DNA of 64,000 nucleotides, taken from NCBI GenBank assembly GCA_946410085.1, contig CAMJZA010000006.1:1-64000 (forward strand), written 5' to 3'. Below, in pieces: positions 16,709 to 25,021 of the stretch (position 1 is its first letter; each line of letters starts with the position of its first letter). The stretch is from an uncultured Treponema sp. Its GTDB lineage: Bacteria > Spirochaetota > Spirochaetia > Treponematales > Treponemataceae. The notes below the pieces were generated by a model. That model was given only the letters and a program-made list of their open reading frames with translations. It had not been told where the DNA came from and did no database searches. Made by a program: the position numbers and the translations under genes.

Positions 16709-17242
16709 TTAATATTCAAGCGCCGTTTTCTTTGCGATCAGTTCGTTTGCATGGGCGGTCATTTCATTGGTGAACTGCTTGATGACGTTTGCCTTGTAAT
16801 CAGAAACTTCGTCGAGGCCCATCGTGACGGAGAAGGTCTTTGCCGCCGGATCCTGTTCCTCGATGGAGCTGATTTTGAGGATTACCTGTCCTGCCGCAGA
16901 TTCCAGCGAATAAATGTACTTCAGGACGGTGTTGCTGATGGTGATGGTGCTCTCAAGGTTCATTGCCGTCAGGCTGTTGCTTGCGGACAGCTTGATGTTG
17001 TTGAGCCCGTTGATTTTGTTGAGCTCCGTAACAAGGTATTTCCACTGGATTACCGACAGCTCCGGGGTGCAGGGAACGGAAACCGTGGTTCCGCCTGCCC
17101 ATTCCTGAATGTCAGCTATCCTGACGGTCTTCTGCCGCGGTGCGCTTGCACAGCTTAACGAAAAGGCAAAAAAGGCCGCAAAACAGAGTGCCGCGGCAAG
17201 TATGGAAAAAGTCTGCTTATTTTTTTTCACGTGTACGTTCAT
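16709..17242 (-). CDS. Lipoprotein, paralogue of the gene at 10310-10816
   Basis: 177 residues from ATG 17242, chosen because CAGGGGG lies six bases upstream; an in-frame ATG at 17266 has none. The signal peptide ends in FSLSC with the lipid-acceptor Cys in FSLSCASAPRQKTV. It aligns along its length with the lipoprotein at 10310-10816 (VSVPC, QWKYLV, LNNIKLSA, MNLES). No named family is recognised. It probably shares a transcript with the VanZ-like gene. Its upstream region contains a nine-base A/T run flanked by ATACTG and CAGTAT, but unlike the paralogue no TTGACA is spaced against it. Confidence 0.8.
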   Translation of the reverse strand: MNVHVKKNKQTFSILAAALCFAAFFAFSLSCASAPRQKTVRIADIQEWAGGTTVSVPCTPELSVIQWKYLVTELNKINGLNNIKLSASNSLTAMNLESTITISNTVLKYIYSLESAAGQVILKISSIEEQDPAAKTFSVTMGLDEVSDYKANVIKQFTNEMTAHANELIAKKTALEY

Positions 17243-17324
17243 AGAATCCCCCTGTATTTCAATCATCGGAATAATACATGAATACTGAAAAAAAAAGCAG
17301 TATGACGCGCTGAAAATCCGTATC

Positions 17325-17822
17325 TTATGCTTCTGTGTCGGATTCCGGGGCGGGAACAGCTTCTGCAGGGGTGCGCCTGCTCTTGACGTGCAGGACGCGG
17401 CCGCTGCGCTTGATGCCGTCCGGTTCGCGCATGTCTTCTTTTTCTGCCCGCTTCATGGCAACCAGGCGGCTCTCACCCTTGCGGCGGTAGACCTTCTTTG
17501 CTGCCGGTTCGTCATCACCGCGCTCTTCGGCGGCAATGGCCTTGTATTTTGCGTCCTTCGCAATCTTCTTTTCGGCCCGGGCCTTTGCCTGTTCCTTCCG
17601 GTTCTTCTCGATGAACTTGAGCGACTCGTCAAGGCCGCCGAGGAAGTCCTTCATGTTGTCTTCAAAGATGACGATGGCCCGCCTGTCGTCCTGTCCGTCC
17701 GAAATCTTACTCTCCACGACCTGCAGGAATACGTCTCCGTTCCTGTTTTCCTTCACGTTAAAAAAGTAAGACCTGTTGTTCACCTGCACCTGTGTCGTGT
17801 AAAGTTCGCCTCGTATTCCCAT
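17325..17822 (-). CDS. PurA-like single-stranded nucleic-acid-binding protein
   Basis: 165 residues. The N-terminal 85 residues match the small PUR-alpha-like domain of spirochaetes and Bacteroidetes: GIRGELYTTQVQVNNRSYFF, then FNVKENRNGDVFLQVVESK and AIVIFEDNMKDFLGGLDESL. The Borrelia relative (BpuR) binds RNA and DNA and acts as a regulator (established for that protein). The C-terminal half is a Lys/Arg/Glu-rich basic extension that may add nonspecific nucleic acid binding. AAGGGAAGGA precedes the ATG, and TATAAT is visible about 30 bases upstream on the minus strand. Confidence 0.85.
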   Translation of the reverse strand: MGIRGELYTTQVQVNNRSYFFNVKENRNGDVFLQVVESKISDGQDDRRAIVIFEDNMKDFLGGLDESLKFIEKNRKEQAKARAEKKIAKDAKYKAIAAEERGDDEPAAKKVYRRKGESRLVAMKRAEKEDMREPDGIKRSGRVLHVKSRRTPAEAVPAPESDTEA

Positions 17823-17954
17823 AGTATCCTTCCCTTGTCCTGTTCTGGGATTATAATCAGATTATCCTGCAAGATGTATAGCACATTTCCCCCTTTTGGG
17901 CAAGGGGGCTGGTACGCCGGTTTCGGGCGGCAGGCGCCGTGCCTGCCGTCCTGT

Positions 17955-19631
17955 TTATTTTTCTTCGTCCTTCTGCCGGATTTCGACACGGCGGATTTTG
18001 CCGCTGATTGTCTTGGGCAGTTCCTCCACGAACTCAATCGTCCGGGGAATCTTGTAGAGGGCGAGGTGGGTCTTTGCGAAGGTCTTGAGTTCTATGTCCA
18101 GCTCCTTGCCTGCCGTATAGCCCTTGTTCAGCACGATCGTCGCCTTTACCAGCTGTCCGCGCTTGGGGTCGGAAATGCCGGTGACGGCGCACTCAAGCAC
18201 CGACGGGTGCTGCATCAGGACGCTTTCGACTTCAAAGGGGCTGACGCGGAATCCCGAACTCTTGATGATGTCGTCGTTCCGACCCACGAACCAGATGTAG
18301 CCGTCATCGTCGTAGTATGCCGTATCGCCGGTATCGTAGTAGTCCCCGTCCAGGGCTTTGTGCGTTGCCTCTTCGTTCTTATAGTAGCCGAGCATGAGGC
18401 CGACGGGCCGTTCGGCAGGATCCCTGCTGAGCCGGACGACGAGGCTGCCCGTTTCAAGCGGGGCGCACTTCTTGCCGTCCTGCAGGCGGATTATCTCAAG
18501 ATCGTAGCCGGGAGCCGCCTTGCCCATTGAACCGGGCTTGGGTGACATGCCGGGGAAGGTTCCCGCCGTGACGGTTGTCTCCGTCTGTCCGTAGGCTTCA
18601 AACATCTTGATGCCGGTCTGTTCGAGGAAGCGGTTGAACACCTCGCTGTTGAGGGCTTCTCCTGCCGTGACGCAGTACTTGAGGGCGGACAGGTCGTACT
18701 GGCTCATGTCCTGCCGTATCAGGAAGCGGTATGCCGTCGGCGGTGCGCAGAAGGTATTGACCTTGTACTGCGAGAGCTTCTTGAAGAAGAGGTCCGGCGT
18801 GAACGAAAGCATGTCGTACACGAATACGGCACTGCCCGCAATCCACTGGCCGTAGAGCTTGCCCCAGACCGCCTTGCCCCAGCCGGTTTCGGCGACGCTC
18901 AGGTGCAGGCCGTCGTCGATGACGTTCTGCCAGAACTTCGCCGTGATGATGTGGCCCAGGGGGTAGGTGTAGGAGTGCATGACCATCTTGGGGTAGCCGG
19001 ACGTGCCGCTCGTAAAGTACATGAGCATGGGATCGTTGTTGTGCGTTGCCGCCGCTCCCGTGGGGCGGGGAAAGCTTGTCCCGCAGCTTTCCAGTTCCCT
19101 GTGGAAGTCTACCCAGCCCTTCCGCTCGCCTGAGACCGTGACGAGTGTCCTGACGCTCGGCGACTTGGCAAGTGACTCCTCGATGCGGTCCTCGATGTGG
19201 CCGTCGTCGAACGAAATTATCATCTTGACTTCCGCGCTCGTATTGCGGTACACGAGGTCGTCGGTCAGGAGCTGGTTCGTTGCAGGCACACAGATTGCGC
19301 CGATGCGGTGCAGGGCAAGGATAACCCACCAGAACTCGTAGCGGCGGCGCAGGATGACCATGACGACGTCGCCTTTCCGTATGCCCTGCCGGGTCAGGAA
19401 CACGGCGGTTTTCTGGGACAGTTCGGACATCTGCCTGAAGTTCCAGATGTGCTCTTCACCGGCATCGTTGCACCAGACCATTGCCCTTTTTTCCGGTGCT
19501 TCCCGGGCATAGCGGTCCACGATGTCATAGGAGAAGTTGAAGTCTTCCGGGACCCGGATCTTGAAATTCGCTTTCAGCTCATCGTATGTTTCGCCTTCGT
19601 GCCAGTCAATAAACTCGTTCAGATAGTTCAT
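17955..19631 (-). CDS. AMP-forming acyl-CoA synthetase
   Basis: 558 residues of the ANL superfamily, closest in pattern to medium-chain acyl-CoA or acetyl-CoA synthetase-like enzymes. The P-loop is MYFTSGTSGYPKMVMHSY near residue 200, A5 is AYGQTET near 345, the hinge region is DTGDTAYYDDDGYIWFVGR, and the catalytic Lys is in SGKIRR near the C-terminus. It would activate a carboxylate to its acyl-CoA through an acyl-AMP. It lies 48 bases downstream of a carboxyltransferase gene on the same strand, so the two likely act on the same acyl-CoA. A good ribosome binding site (AGAAGGAAA) precedes ATG 19631. Confidence 0.92.
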   Translation of the reverse strand: MNYLNEFIDWHEGETYDELKANFKIRVPEDFNFSYDIVDRYAREAPEKRAMVWCNDAGEEHIWNFRQMSELSQKTAVFLTRQGIRKGDVVMVILRRRYEFWWVILALHRIGAICVPATNQLLTDDLVYRNTSAEVKMIISFDDGHIEDRIEESLAKSPSVRTLVTVSGERKGWVDFHRELESCGTSFPRPTGAAATHNNDPMLMYFTSGTSGYPKMVMHSYTYPLGHIITAKFWQNVIDDGLHLSVAETGWGKAVWGKLYGQWIAGSAVFVYDMLSFTPDLFFKKLSQYKVNTFCAPPTAYRFLIRQDMSQYDLSALKYCVTAGEALNSEVFNRFLEQTGIKMFEAYGQTETTVTAGTFPGMSPKPGSMGKAAPGYDLEIIRLQDGKKCAPLETGSLVVRLSRDPAERPVGLMLGYYKNEEATHKALDGDYYDTGDTAYYDDDGYIWFVGRNDDIIKSSGFRVSPFEVESVLMQHPSVLECAVTGISDPKRGQLVKATIVLNKGYTAGKELDIELKTFAKTHLALYKIPRTIEFVEELPKTISGKIRRVEIRQKDEEK

Positions 19632-19679
19632 ATATTTGTTTCCTTCTTACATAGGGCCTGCTGCCTGCATCCTGCCGCA

Positions 19680-21179
19680 TTACAGCGGAATGTTCCCGTG
19701 CTTCTTGAGCGGCAGGTTGTTCTGCCGTTTGTTTTCCAGGAACTCAAGGCTCCGGGCAACGCATTCCCGCGTCTGCTCCGGTTCGATGATTTCGCTGATG
19801 TAGTCATGGGCTGCGGCGATCTTGGGATTCATGACCGTTTCCCGGTATTCCGCTGACTTCTGTGCAACGAAGTCTGCCTGGCCCGGATCCTTCATCTGCT
19901 TGGCATAGAGGATTTCAAGCGCGCCTTCTGCACCCATGACGGCGATTTCCGCCTTTGGCCATGCGTAGACGAAGTCCGCTCCCAAGTGCTTGGAGCACAT
20001 CGCAATGTATGCGCCGCCGTAGGCCTTGCGCGTAATGACCGTTACCTTTGGAACCGTCGCCTCGCTGTAGGCGTAGATGACCTTTGCCCCGTGGCGGATG
20101 ATGCCCTTCTGCTCTTCATCGGGACCGGGCAGGAAGCCGGGGACATCGACGAAGCTGACGAGCGGAATTTCAAAGCTGTCGCAGTAGCGGACAAAACGGG
20201 CAATCTTGTCGCTCGCATCGCAGTTCATCAGGCCGCCCCAGACGGCAGGATTGTTTGCAATGATGCCGACGGACTTGCCTTCGATTTTTGCGAATCCGAC
20301 GACGGACATTGCCGCAAACTCTTCCATGACCTCAAAGAAAGAATCGTCGTCCACCACGCAGTCAATGACCTTGCGGATGTCGTAGCCCTTCTTGCTTTCT
20401 TCCGGCAGGACGGTGCTTATTTCCTTCTTCTTTTTCTTTTCGTCGAACTTGAACTTTGTGTCCTGAAGCAGCTTTTCTCCATAGTAGTGGGGGATGTAGT
20501 CCAGCAGCTTCCTGACTTTCGCATAGCAGTCCTGTTCACTGCCGCAGCGGAAGTGGGCAACACCGCTCTTTTCCGAGTGGATTGCAGCGCCTCCCAGTTC
20601 CTCCGACGTGATGTCCATGGACAGGACGCTCTTGACGACCTTGGGACCGGTGATGAACAGCTGGCTTATCTTGTCGACGGCGAAGATGAAGTCCGTGATG
20701 CCCGGCGAATACACCGCACCGCCCGCACAGGGACCGGCGATGATGCTTATCTGGGGGACGGAGCCGCTCGCCCTGACGTTCTGGTAAAAAAGCTCTCCGT
20801 AGCCGCAGAGCGCGTCAATTCCTTCCTGAATCCTCGCTCCGCCCGAATCGTTTATGCCGATGACCGGGCAGCGTGCTTCGATTGCCTTGTCAATCAGCTC
20901 GGCTATTTTCTGCCCGTGCACCTTGCCCAGGCTGCCTCCCTGCACCGTGAAGTCCTGCGCATAGACGGCGACCTTCTTTCCGTTGATTTTGCCGAAACCG
21001 GTAATGACGCCGTCATAGGGGATTTCCTTATCTGCCATGCCGAAGCTGGTACACTGGTGGCGTGCGCGGGAATATATCTCGTGGAAACTGTTTTCGTCGC
21101 AGAGGGCTGCGATGCGCTCAACGGCGTGCAGCTTGCCCTTTGTGTGCTGTTTTTCAAGATTATACGTGTAGTTAGCCAT
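19680..21179 (-). CDS. Acyl-CoA carboxyltransferase (propionyl/methylmalonyl-CoA type)
   Basis: 499 residues with the two crotonase-like halves of the biotin-dependent carboxyltransferase beta family. The acyl-CoA oxyanion motif is GPCAGGAVYSPG near 150, SGGARIQEG lies near 115, and the biotin-site loop is KAYGGAYIAMCSKHL near 425. The protein could be the beta subunit of propionyl-CoA carboxylase or the alpha subunit of a sodium-pumping methylmalonyl-CoA decarboxylase; no biotin carboxylase, biotin carrier or membrane subunit is adjacent, so this cannot be decided here. It starts at ATG 21179 only seven bases after TGT-TAGTAT, an apparent leaderless start. Confidence 0.9.
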   Translation of the reverse strand: MANYTYNLEKQHTKGKLHAVERIAALCDENSFHEIYSRARHQCTSFGMADKEIPYDGVITGFGKINGKKVAVYAQDFTVQGGSLGKVHGQKIAELIDKAIEARCPVIGINDSGGARIQEGIDALCGYGELFYQNVRASGSVPQISIIAGPCAGGAVYSPGITDFIFAVDKISQLFITGPKVVKSVLSMDITSEELGGAAIHSEKSGVAHFRCGSEQDCYAKVRKLLDYIPHYYGEKLLQDTKFKFDEKKKKKEISTVLPEESKKGYDIRKVIDCVVDDDSFFEVMEEFAAMSVVGFAKIEGKSVGIIANNPAVWGGLMNCDASDKIARFVRYCDSFEIPLVSFVDVPGFLPGPDEEQKGIIRHGAKVIYAYSEATVPKVTVITRKAYGGAYIAMCSKHLGADFVYAWPKAEIAVMGAEGALEILYAKQMKDPGQADFVAQKSAEYRETVMNPKIAAAHDYISEIIEPEQTRECVARSLEFLENKRQNNLPLKKHGNIPL

Positions 21180-21195
21180 ATCAAAAATACTAACA
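21177..21195 (-). promoter_or_regulatory. Extended -10 promoter, leaderless start of the carboxyltransferase
   Basis: On the minus strand TGT-TAGTAT (hexamer 21192-21187) is followed by seven bases and the ATG. No Shine-Dalgarno sequence fits between them. Confidence 0.5.
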
Positions 21196-21211
21196 GCTAT
21201 TGCCCTTCAAG

Positions 21212-21242
21212 TCAATGACAAAAAAAGATATTTTGTCATTGA
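21212..21242. promoter_or_regulatory. Perfect 12-bp inverted repeat, candidate operator
   Basis: TCAATGACAAAA (21212-21223) and TTTTGTCATTGA (21231-21242) are separated by seven bases. It sits upstream of the carboxyltransferase promoter, in the gap between divergent genes, so an operator is more likely than a terminator. Confidence 0.5.
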
Positions 21243-21301
21243 AGCACCGGGAAGCCGCTGCCGGATGCCGGAGCAGCCGTTTTGCCTGCGCCGGATAATT
21301 G

Positions 21302-21376
21302 TTTTACTTAAAAATTACTTGACAAATGGTTAAAAGTGTGCAAATATTACTTTGAAAGAAGTTAATTTACTTAAAA
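21302..21376 (+). promoter_or_regulatory. Promoter region of the GH130 gene with a direct repeat
   Basis: TTGACA (21319-21324) and AAATAT (21342-21347) are 17 bp apart. TTTACTTAAAA occurs at 21303-21313 and again at 21366-21376, about six helical turns apart, bracketing the promoter. The region is much more AT-rich than the genes around it. A regulator binding site pair is plausible. Confidence 0.55.
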
Positions 21377-21392
21377 TAAGCGAGGTAGGACG

Positions 21393-22412
21393 ATGAGCAA
21401 GATTGTGAATGGCGAGAATATCCCGAACATGCCCTGGGAAGAAAAGCCTGCGGGCTGCCTGCTGCCGGTCTGGCGCTACAGTGCAAACCCTGTCATTGAC
21501 AGGAATCCCTTCCCCGGCATGGGCCGGATTTTTAACAGTGCAGTTGTGACCTACGGCGGAAGCTTTATCGGCGTGTTCCGCGGGGAAACGACGACGGGCC
21601 GTCCCTTCCTGTATCTGGGCCGGTCAAAAGACGCCGTGCACTGGGAATATGATGAGGAGCCGATTCACATGCAGGACGAACAGGGGAGGGACTGGGATCC
21701 GCTGTATGCATACGACCCCCGCTGCGTCAAGATCGATGACAGCTATTACATCATCTGGTGTACGGACTTTGACGGGGCAGCGATCGGACTTGCCGAGACA
21801 AAGGACTTCAAGCGCTACCTGCGCCACGAAAACCCCTTCCTGCCCTTTAACCGCAACGGAGTCCTCTTTCCCCGTAAGATAGACGGGAAGTTCGTCATGC
21901 TCAGCCGTCCCTCCGACTCGGGCCATACACCCTTCGGCGACATCCTCCTGAGCCGGAGCCCCGACCTCACCTACTGGGGCCAGCACCGTCTGGTCATGCA
22001 GAAGGGGGGCAGTGCATGGTGGCAGGGCGTGAAAATCGGCTGCGGCCCGGCGCCCATCGAAACGGATGAAGGCTGGCTGATGTTCTACCACGGGGTATCT
22101 TCCACCTGTTCGGGCTTTGTCTATTCATTCAGTGCGGCCCTGCTGGACCGGGACTGCCCCAGCAGGGTGCTGTACCGCTGCAACCGCTACATGCTGACTC
22201 CTGAAGTTCCGTACGAGACGACGGGCTTTGTGCCGAACGTCTGCTTCCCGGTTGCGACGCTTGCCGATCAGGCGACGGGCCGCATCGCGGTCTACTACGG
22301 GGCGGCGGATACGGTTGTTGCGCTCGCATTCTGCCGGGTTGACGAAGTCATACAGTTCATCAAAGACAACAACGAACTGGTCGGCCACGACGGAGACGAA
22401 GGGCGCTTCTAG
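21393..22412 (+). CDS. GH130 family beta-mannoside phosphorylase
   Basis: 339 residues, a five-bladed propeller glycoside phosphorylase by pattern: NPVIDRNPFPGMGRIFNSAV at the N-terminus, FRGETTTGRPFLYLGRSKD, the catalytic-Asp region YDPRCVKIDDSYYIIWCTDF, then RNGVLFPRKIDGKFVMLSRP and KIGCGPAPIETDEGWL. The family phosphorolyses beta-1,4-mannosyl linkages (mannosyl-glucose, mannobiose or mannosyl-GlcNAc), giving mannose 1-phosphate. The substrate cannot be fixed by eye. A good ribosome binding site (GAGGTAGGA) precedes ATG 21393. With the alpha-galactosidase at 28540 it suggests use of galactomannan fragments. Confidence 0.9.
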   Translation: MSKIVNGENIPNMPWEEKPAGCLLPVWRYSANPVIDRNPFPGMGRIFNSAVVTYGGSFIGVFRGETTTGRPFLYLGRSKDAVHWEYDEEPIHMQDEQGRDWDPLYAYDPRCVKIDDSYYIIWCTDFDGAAIGLAETKDFKRYLRHENPFLPFNRNGVLFPRKIDGKFVMLSRPSDSGHTPFGDILLSRSPDLTYWGQHRLVMQKGGSAWWQGVKIGCGPAPIETDEGWLMFYHGVSSTCSGFVYSFSAALLDRDCPSRVLYRCNRYMLTPEVPYETTGFVPNVCFPVATLADQATGRIAVYYGAADTVVALAFCRVDEVIQFIKDNNELVGHDGDEGRF

Positions 22413-22430
22413 CGCATGGCAGGCGTGCTG

Positions 22431-23144
22431 CTAGCGTATGACCGTTCCCTCCTTGTGCTTGATGCGGCTGATGTAATCTGCAATGCACGACAGGGGCGTG
22501 TCAAACGCCATGCCGCCGACCGGCATCCTGCCGTCGCTTTTGTCCTCCTGGGCAAAGGCGATGTTATGGATGTCGGATCCGCCCGTAACCGGGAAGTCAT
22601 ATTCCTTTGCGTACAGCTCAGCAAGTTCGTTTTCACTGGGCCTGTTGCCGCCGTTGTACACTTCAACGCCGTGTACCTCGCGCGGATGCAGGTGAATTGC
22701 CCCGATGTAGTCGCGGAGCCTGAAGGGGTGTGCCTGTATCATGAGTCCGCCCTCGCGGTTCACCGCATCAAAAAGCTGCCGGTGGTTCATCGACTCAGCT
22801 TCGGGATGGGCGAGCAGCCAGTCCTTGCCCAGGCCGTACACGAGATAGTCATCGCCCTCAAAGGTCTGTTCGATGCCGAAGAAGACCTTGAAATTCCCGC
22901 CGTCCAGCCTGTTCTGCCGTTCTGCTTCGGCGAGTGCGTTCTCATAGCCGGAACAGTACTGTCTGATCCGTTCCACCCAGTCAAGTTCATGGGAAACTGC
23001 CGTATTTCCGCCGAAGAAGTGGTCGGTGACAAAGATACCGTCATAGCCGAGCTGCTTGTAGACTGAAATATATTCTGCCCCGCGAGATACGCCGCAGGCG
23101 CTTGCCTCGCAGGTATGAAGGTGTGTCTCGTATTTGTACTGCAT
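22431..23144 (-). CDS. PHP-domain phosphoesterase
   Basis: 237 residues from ATG 23144; longer in-frame extensions read as non-coding. The first PHP metal motif is HLHT at 8-11, followed by FVTDHFF, AHPFRLRD and the C-terminal GGSDIHN with its metal-binding Asp and His. PHP proteins hydrolyse phosphate esters with two or three metal ions; the substrate is unknown here. The start codon lies six bases after TATAGT on the minus strand with no ribosome binding site. It converges on the GH130 gene with 18 bases between stops. Confidence 0.85.
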   Translation of the reverse strand: MQYKYETHLHTCEASACGVSRGAEYISVYKQLGYDGIFVTDHFFGGNTAVSHELDWVERIRQYCSGYENALAEAERQNRLDGGNFKVFFGIEQTFEGDDYLVYGLGKDWLLAHPEAESMNHRQLFDAVNREGGLMIQAHPFRLRDYIGAIHLHPREVHGVEVYNGGNRPSENELAELYAKEYDFPVTGGSDIHNIAFAQEDKSDGRMPVGGMAFDTPLSCIADYISRIKHKEGTVIR

Positions 23145-23156
23145 GGGGCAACTATA
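23142..23156 (-). promoter_or_regulatory. -10 element six bases from the PHP gene start
   Basis: TATAGT (23156-23151) then TGCCCC then ATG. This spacing places the transcript start at the initiation codon. Confidence 0.5.
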
Positions 23157-23284
23157 TACCTTTCCCTCCCGATAATCAACAACTGCGGGAACGGCGGCCG
23201 ATTCTACACTCGCACCCGCTGATAAGCCGAGGGATCTCTTCCGTGCAGCGGCGGGCCTGCTACTAGTCAAAGCCCTTCTTTTCC

Positions 23285-23304
23285 TGTATACTTGTCCAAT
23301 TATG
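23285..23304 (+). promoter_or_regulatory. -10 element close to the ndk start
   Basis: TATACT (23287-23292) is followed by nine bases and ATG 23302, leaving room for only about two to three untranslated bases and no ribosome binding site. Confidence 0.5.
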
Positions 23305-23748
23305 AGTACGAGATGTTTTACCATGTTGAAGCCCGGCGTATTGAACCGCAGGCTCGTCGGCGAGGTCATAAGCCGGCTGGAAAAGAAAGGCCTTAAGCTT
23401 GTCGGCCTTAAGTTGATTAACATCGGCCCGGAGCTGGCCTCAAAGCACTATGCAGAGCACAAGGGCAAGCCCTTCTATGATCCCCTCGTTGACTACATTA
23501 CGAGCGGCCCTGTCGTTGCCATGGTCTGGCAGGGTGACGACTGCATTTCCCTGATCCGCCGGATTACCGGTTCTACCAGTCCGCTCGATGCCCACCCGGG
23601 AACGATTCGCGGAGACTTCTGCTCCCACACGTCACATAACATCATTCATGCGAGCGACTGCGAGGAAAGCGCAAAACGGGAAATCGGCCTTTTCTTTCAG
23701 CCCGAGGAAATCATCGACTGGGAAGATCAGGCTTCCCTCTGGTTCTAG
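23302..23748 (+). CDS. ndk: Nucleoside diphosphate kinase
   Basis: 148 residues, usual length. Motifs include FTMLKPGVLNRRLVGEVISR, KHYAEHKGKPFYDPLVDYI, PGTIRGDFC and the active-site His116 in NIIHASDCEES. The enzyme moves the gamma phosphate from ATP to other nucleoside diphosphates through phospho-His. The start is ATG 23302, nine bases after TATACT, apparently leaderless. gpsA follows closely and could be co-transcribed. Confidence 0.95.
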   Translation: MSTRCFTMLKPGVLNRRLVGEVISRLEKKGLKLVGLKLINIGPELASKHYAEHKGKPFYDPLVDYITSGPVVAMVWQGDDCISLIRRITGSTSPLDAHPGTIRGDFCSHTSHNIIHASDCEESAKREIGLFFQPEEIIDWEDQASLWF

Positions 23749-23799
23749 GGCTTCCGGCTTCCAGAAGCGTCAAAAAATTACTGCGGTATGAGGTGGGGT

Positions 23800-24918
23800 A
23801 TGGCAACTGAAGGTCATAAGGTCGGAGTGATTGGAGCGGGCGCATGGGGAACGGCCCTTGCGACTGCCATTGCCCGGGGCGGAAACGATGTTCAGGCATG
23901 GGCAATGGAAGAAGATGTCGTTGCTTCCATAAACAATGAGCATGAGAATAATCGTTACCTTGCTGGCTACCGGCTTGATCCGGGGCTGACCGCATCATCT
24001 GACATAGCGGCCGTTGCGTCCGGCAAGGAGTTCCTCTTTTTGGCAAGCCCCTCCCTCTACCTTGCTCCGACGGTCAGAAAGATTGCCGGGCTGCCGGGCA
24101 TCCGGGACGGCTCCACGATTATCGCAGTCCTGACCAAGGGCTTCGTTCCGGCAGCAGACGGACCTGCCCTGACCCTGCCGACCATTGAAGCGGAACTGGG
24201 GGCGGCCTATAAGGATGCAACGGTGTACGTTGCCGGTCCCAGCCATGCCGAAGAAGTTGCGATGGGAAAGATTACCGGTCTGATTGCGGCAAGTTCCCAC
24301 CACCGGAATGCCATACGGGTGCGGAACCTGCTCCGCGTGCCGGGCATCATGGCATACGCCTCGTTTGATACGGTGGGCGTGCAGGTCTGTGCCGCCGCAA
24401 AGAATGTCATTGCCGTCGTCTACGGCGCCCTTGATGCCCTGTCGGAAAGCAGTCCGGTTTTCGGCGACAATACGGAAAGCCTCGTCATGGCGGCCGGTTT
24501 GAACGAGATTCAGAAAATCGGGTTTGCGATGGGGGCGACCTATGCGGAAACCTTTACTTCGATCAGCGGCGTCGGTGACCTCGACGTTACCTGCAAGTCA
24601 AAGTTCGGCCGCAACCGGCGATTCGGGCAGGATATCATCAAGACCGACATGCTCGCACAGTTCAGGGATCTGGACGACCTGATTGCCAACGTAAAGAAAA
24701 TAGGCTACCTGCCGGAAGGTGCGGTAGCCTGCAAATATGTCCATGAAATTGCGGTGCAGAAAAAGCTCCGCCTGCCCATCTGTGATGCCCTCTACCGGGT
24801 GCTGAACAAAGAAATCTCTCCCCAGCAGTGCCTTGAAGAACTCATCGGGAACCACGGGGAGCCGCGGGACAATTTTGCCCGCGTCGACCTGTTCAGCCGG
24901 GTCGAAGTCGACGGATAG
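23800..24918 (+). CDS. gpsA: Glycerol-3-phosphate dehydrogenase [NAD(P)+]
   Basis: 372 residues from ATG 23800, preceded by AGGTGGGG; an ATG 12 bases earlier is in frame but lacks a ribosome binding site. The Rossmann motif is GVIGAGAWGTALATAIARGG. The catalytic Lys lies in QVCAAAKNVIAVVYGALDAL, and GVGDLDVTCKSKFGRNRRFG is the conserved substrate-binding stretch. It makes sn-glycerol 3-phosphate for phospholipid synthesis. A 9-bp hairpin (24938-24960) lies between this gene and the convergent RNB gene. Confidence 0.95.
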   Translation: MATEGHKVGVIGAGAWGTALATAIARGGNDVQAWAMEEDVVASINNEHENNRYLAGYRLDPGLTASSDIAAVASGKEFLFLASPSLYLAPTVRKIAGLPGIRDGSTIIAVLTKGFVPAADGPALTLPTIEAELGAAYKDATVYVAGPSHAEEVAMGKITGLIAASSHHRNAIRVRNLLRVPGIMAYASFDTVGVQVCAAAKNVIAVVYGALDALSESSPVFGDNTESLVMAAGLNEIQKIGFAMGATYAETFTSISGVGDLDVTCKSKFGRNRRFGQDIIKTDMLAQFRDLDDLIANVKKIGYLPEGAVACKYVHEIAVQKKLRLPICDALYRVLNKEISPQQCLEELIGNHGEPRDNFARVDLFSRVEVDG

Positions 24919-24937
24919 CCCTCCAAAAACGGATGGC

Positions 24938-24960
24938 GCCGCAGAAGCCGTTTCTGCGGC
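24938..24960. terminator. Hairpin between convergent gpsA and RNB genes
   Basis: GCCGCAGAA and TTCTGCGGC form a 9-bp stem with a five-base loop. There is no T run on either side, so if it ends transcription it does so weakly or with Rho. Confidence 0.4.
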
Positions 24961-25021
24961 TGCCGGAAGCGCTGCCCCGCAATGTGGCCGCGACAGCCGC
25001 TCCTTAGGCTGCATGCCCCGG

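Noticed and set aside
21212-21242. Terminator between divergent genes
   Set aside because: Both flanking genes start here, so a terminator has nothing to end; the dyad is better read as an operator.
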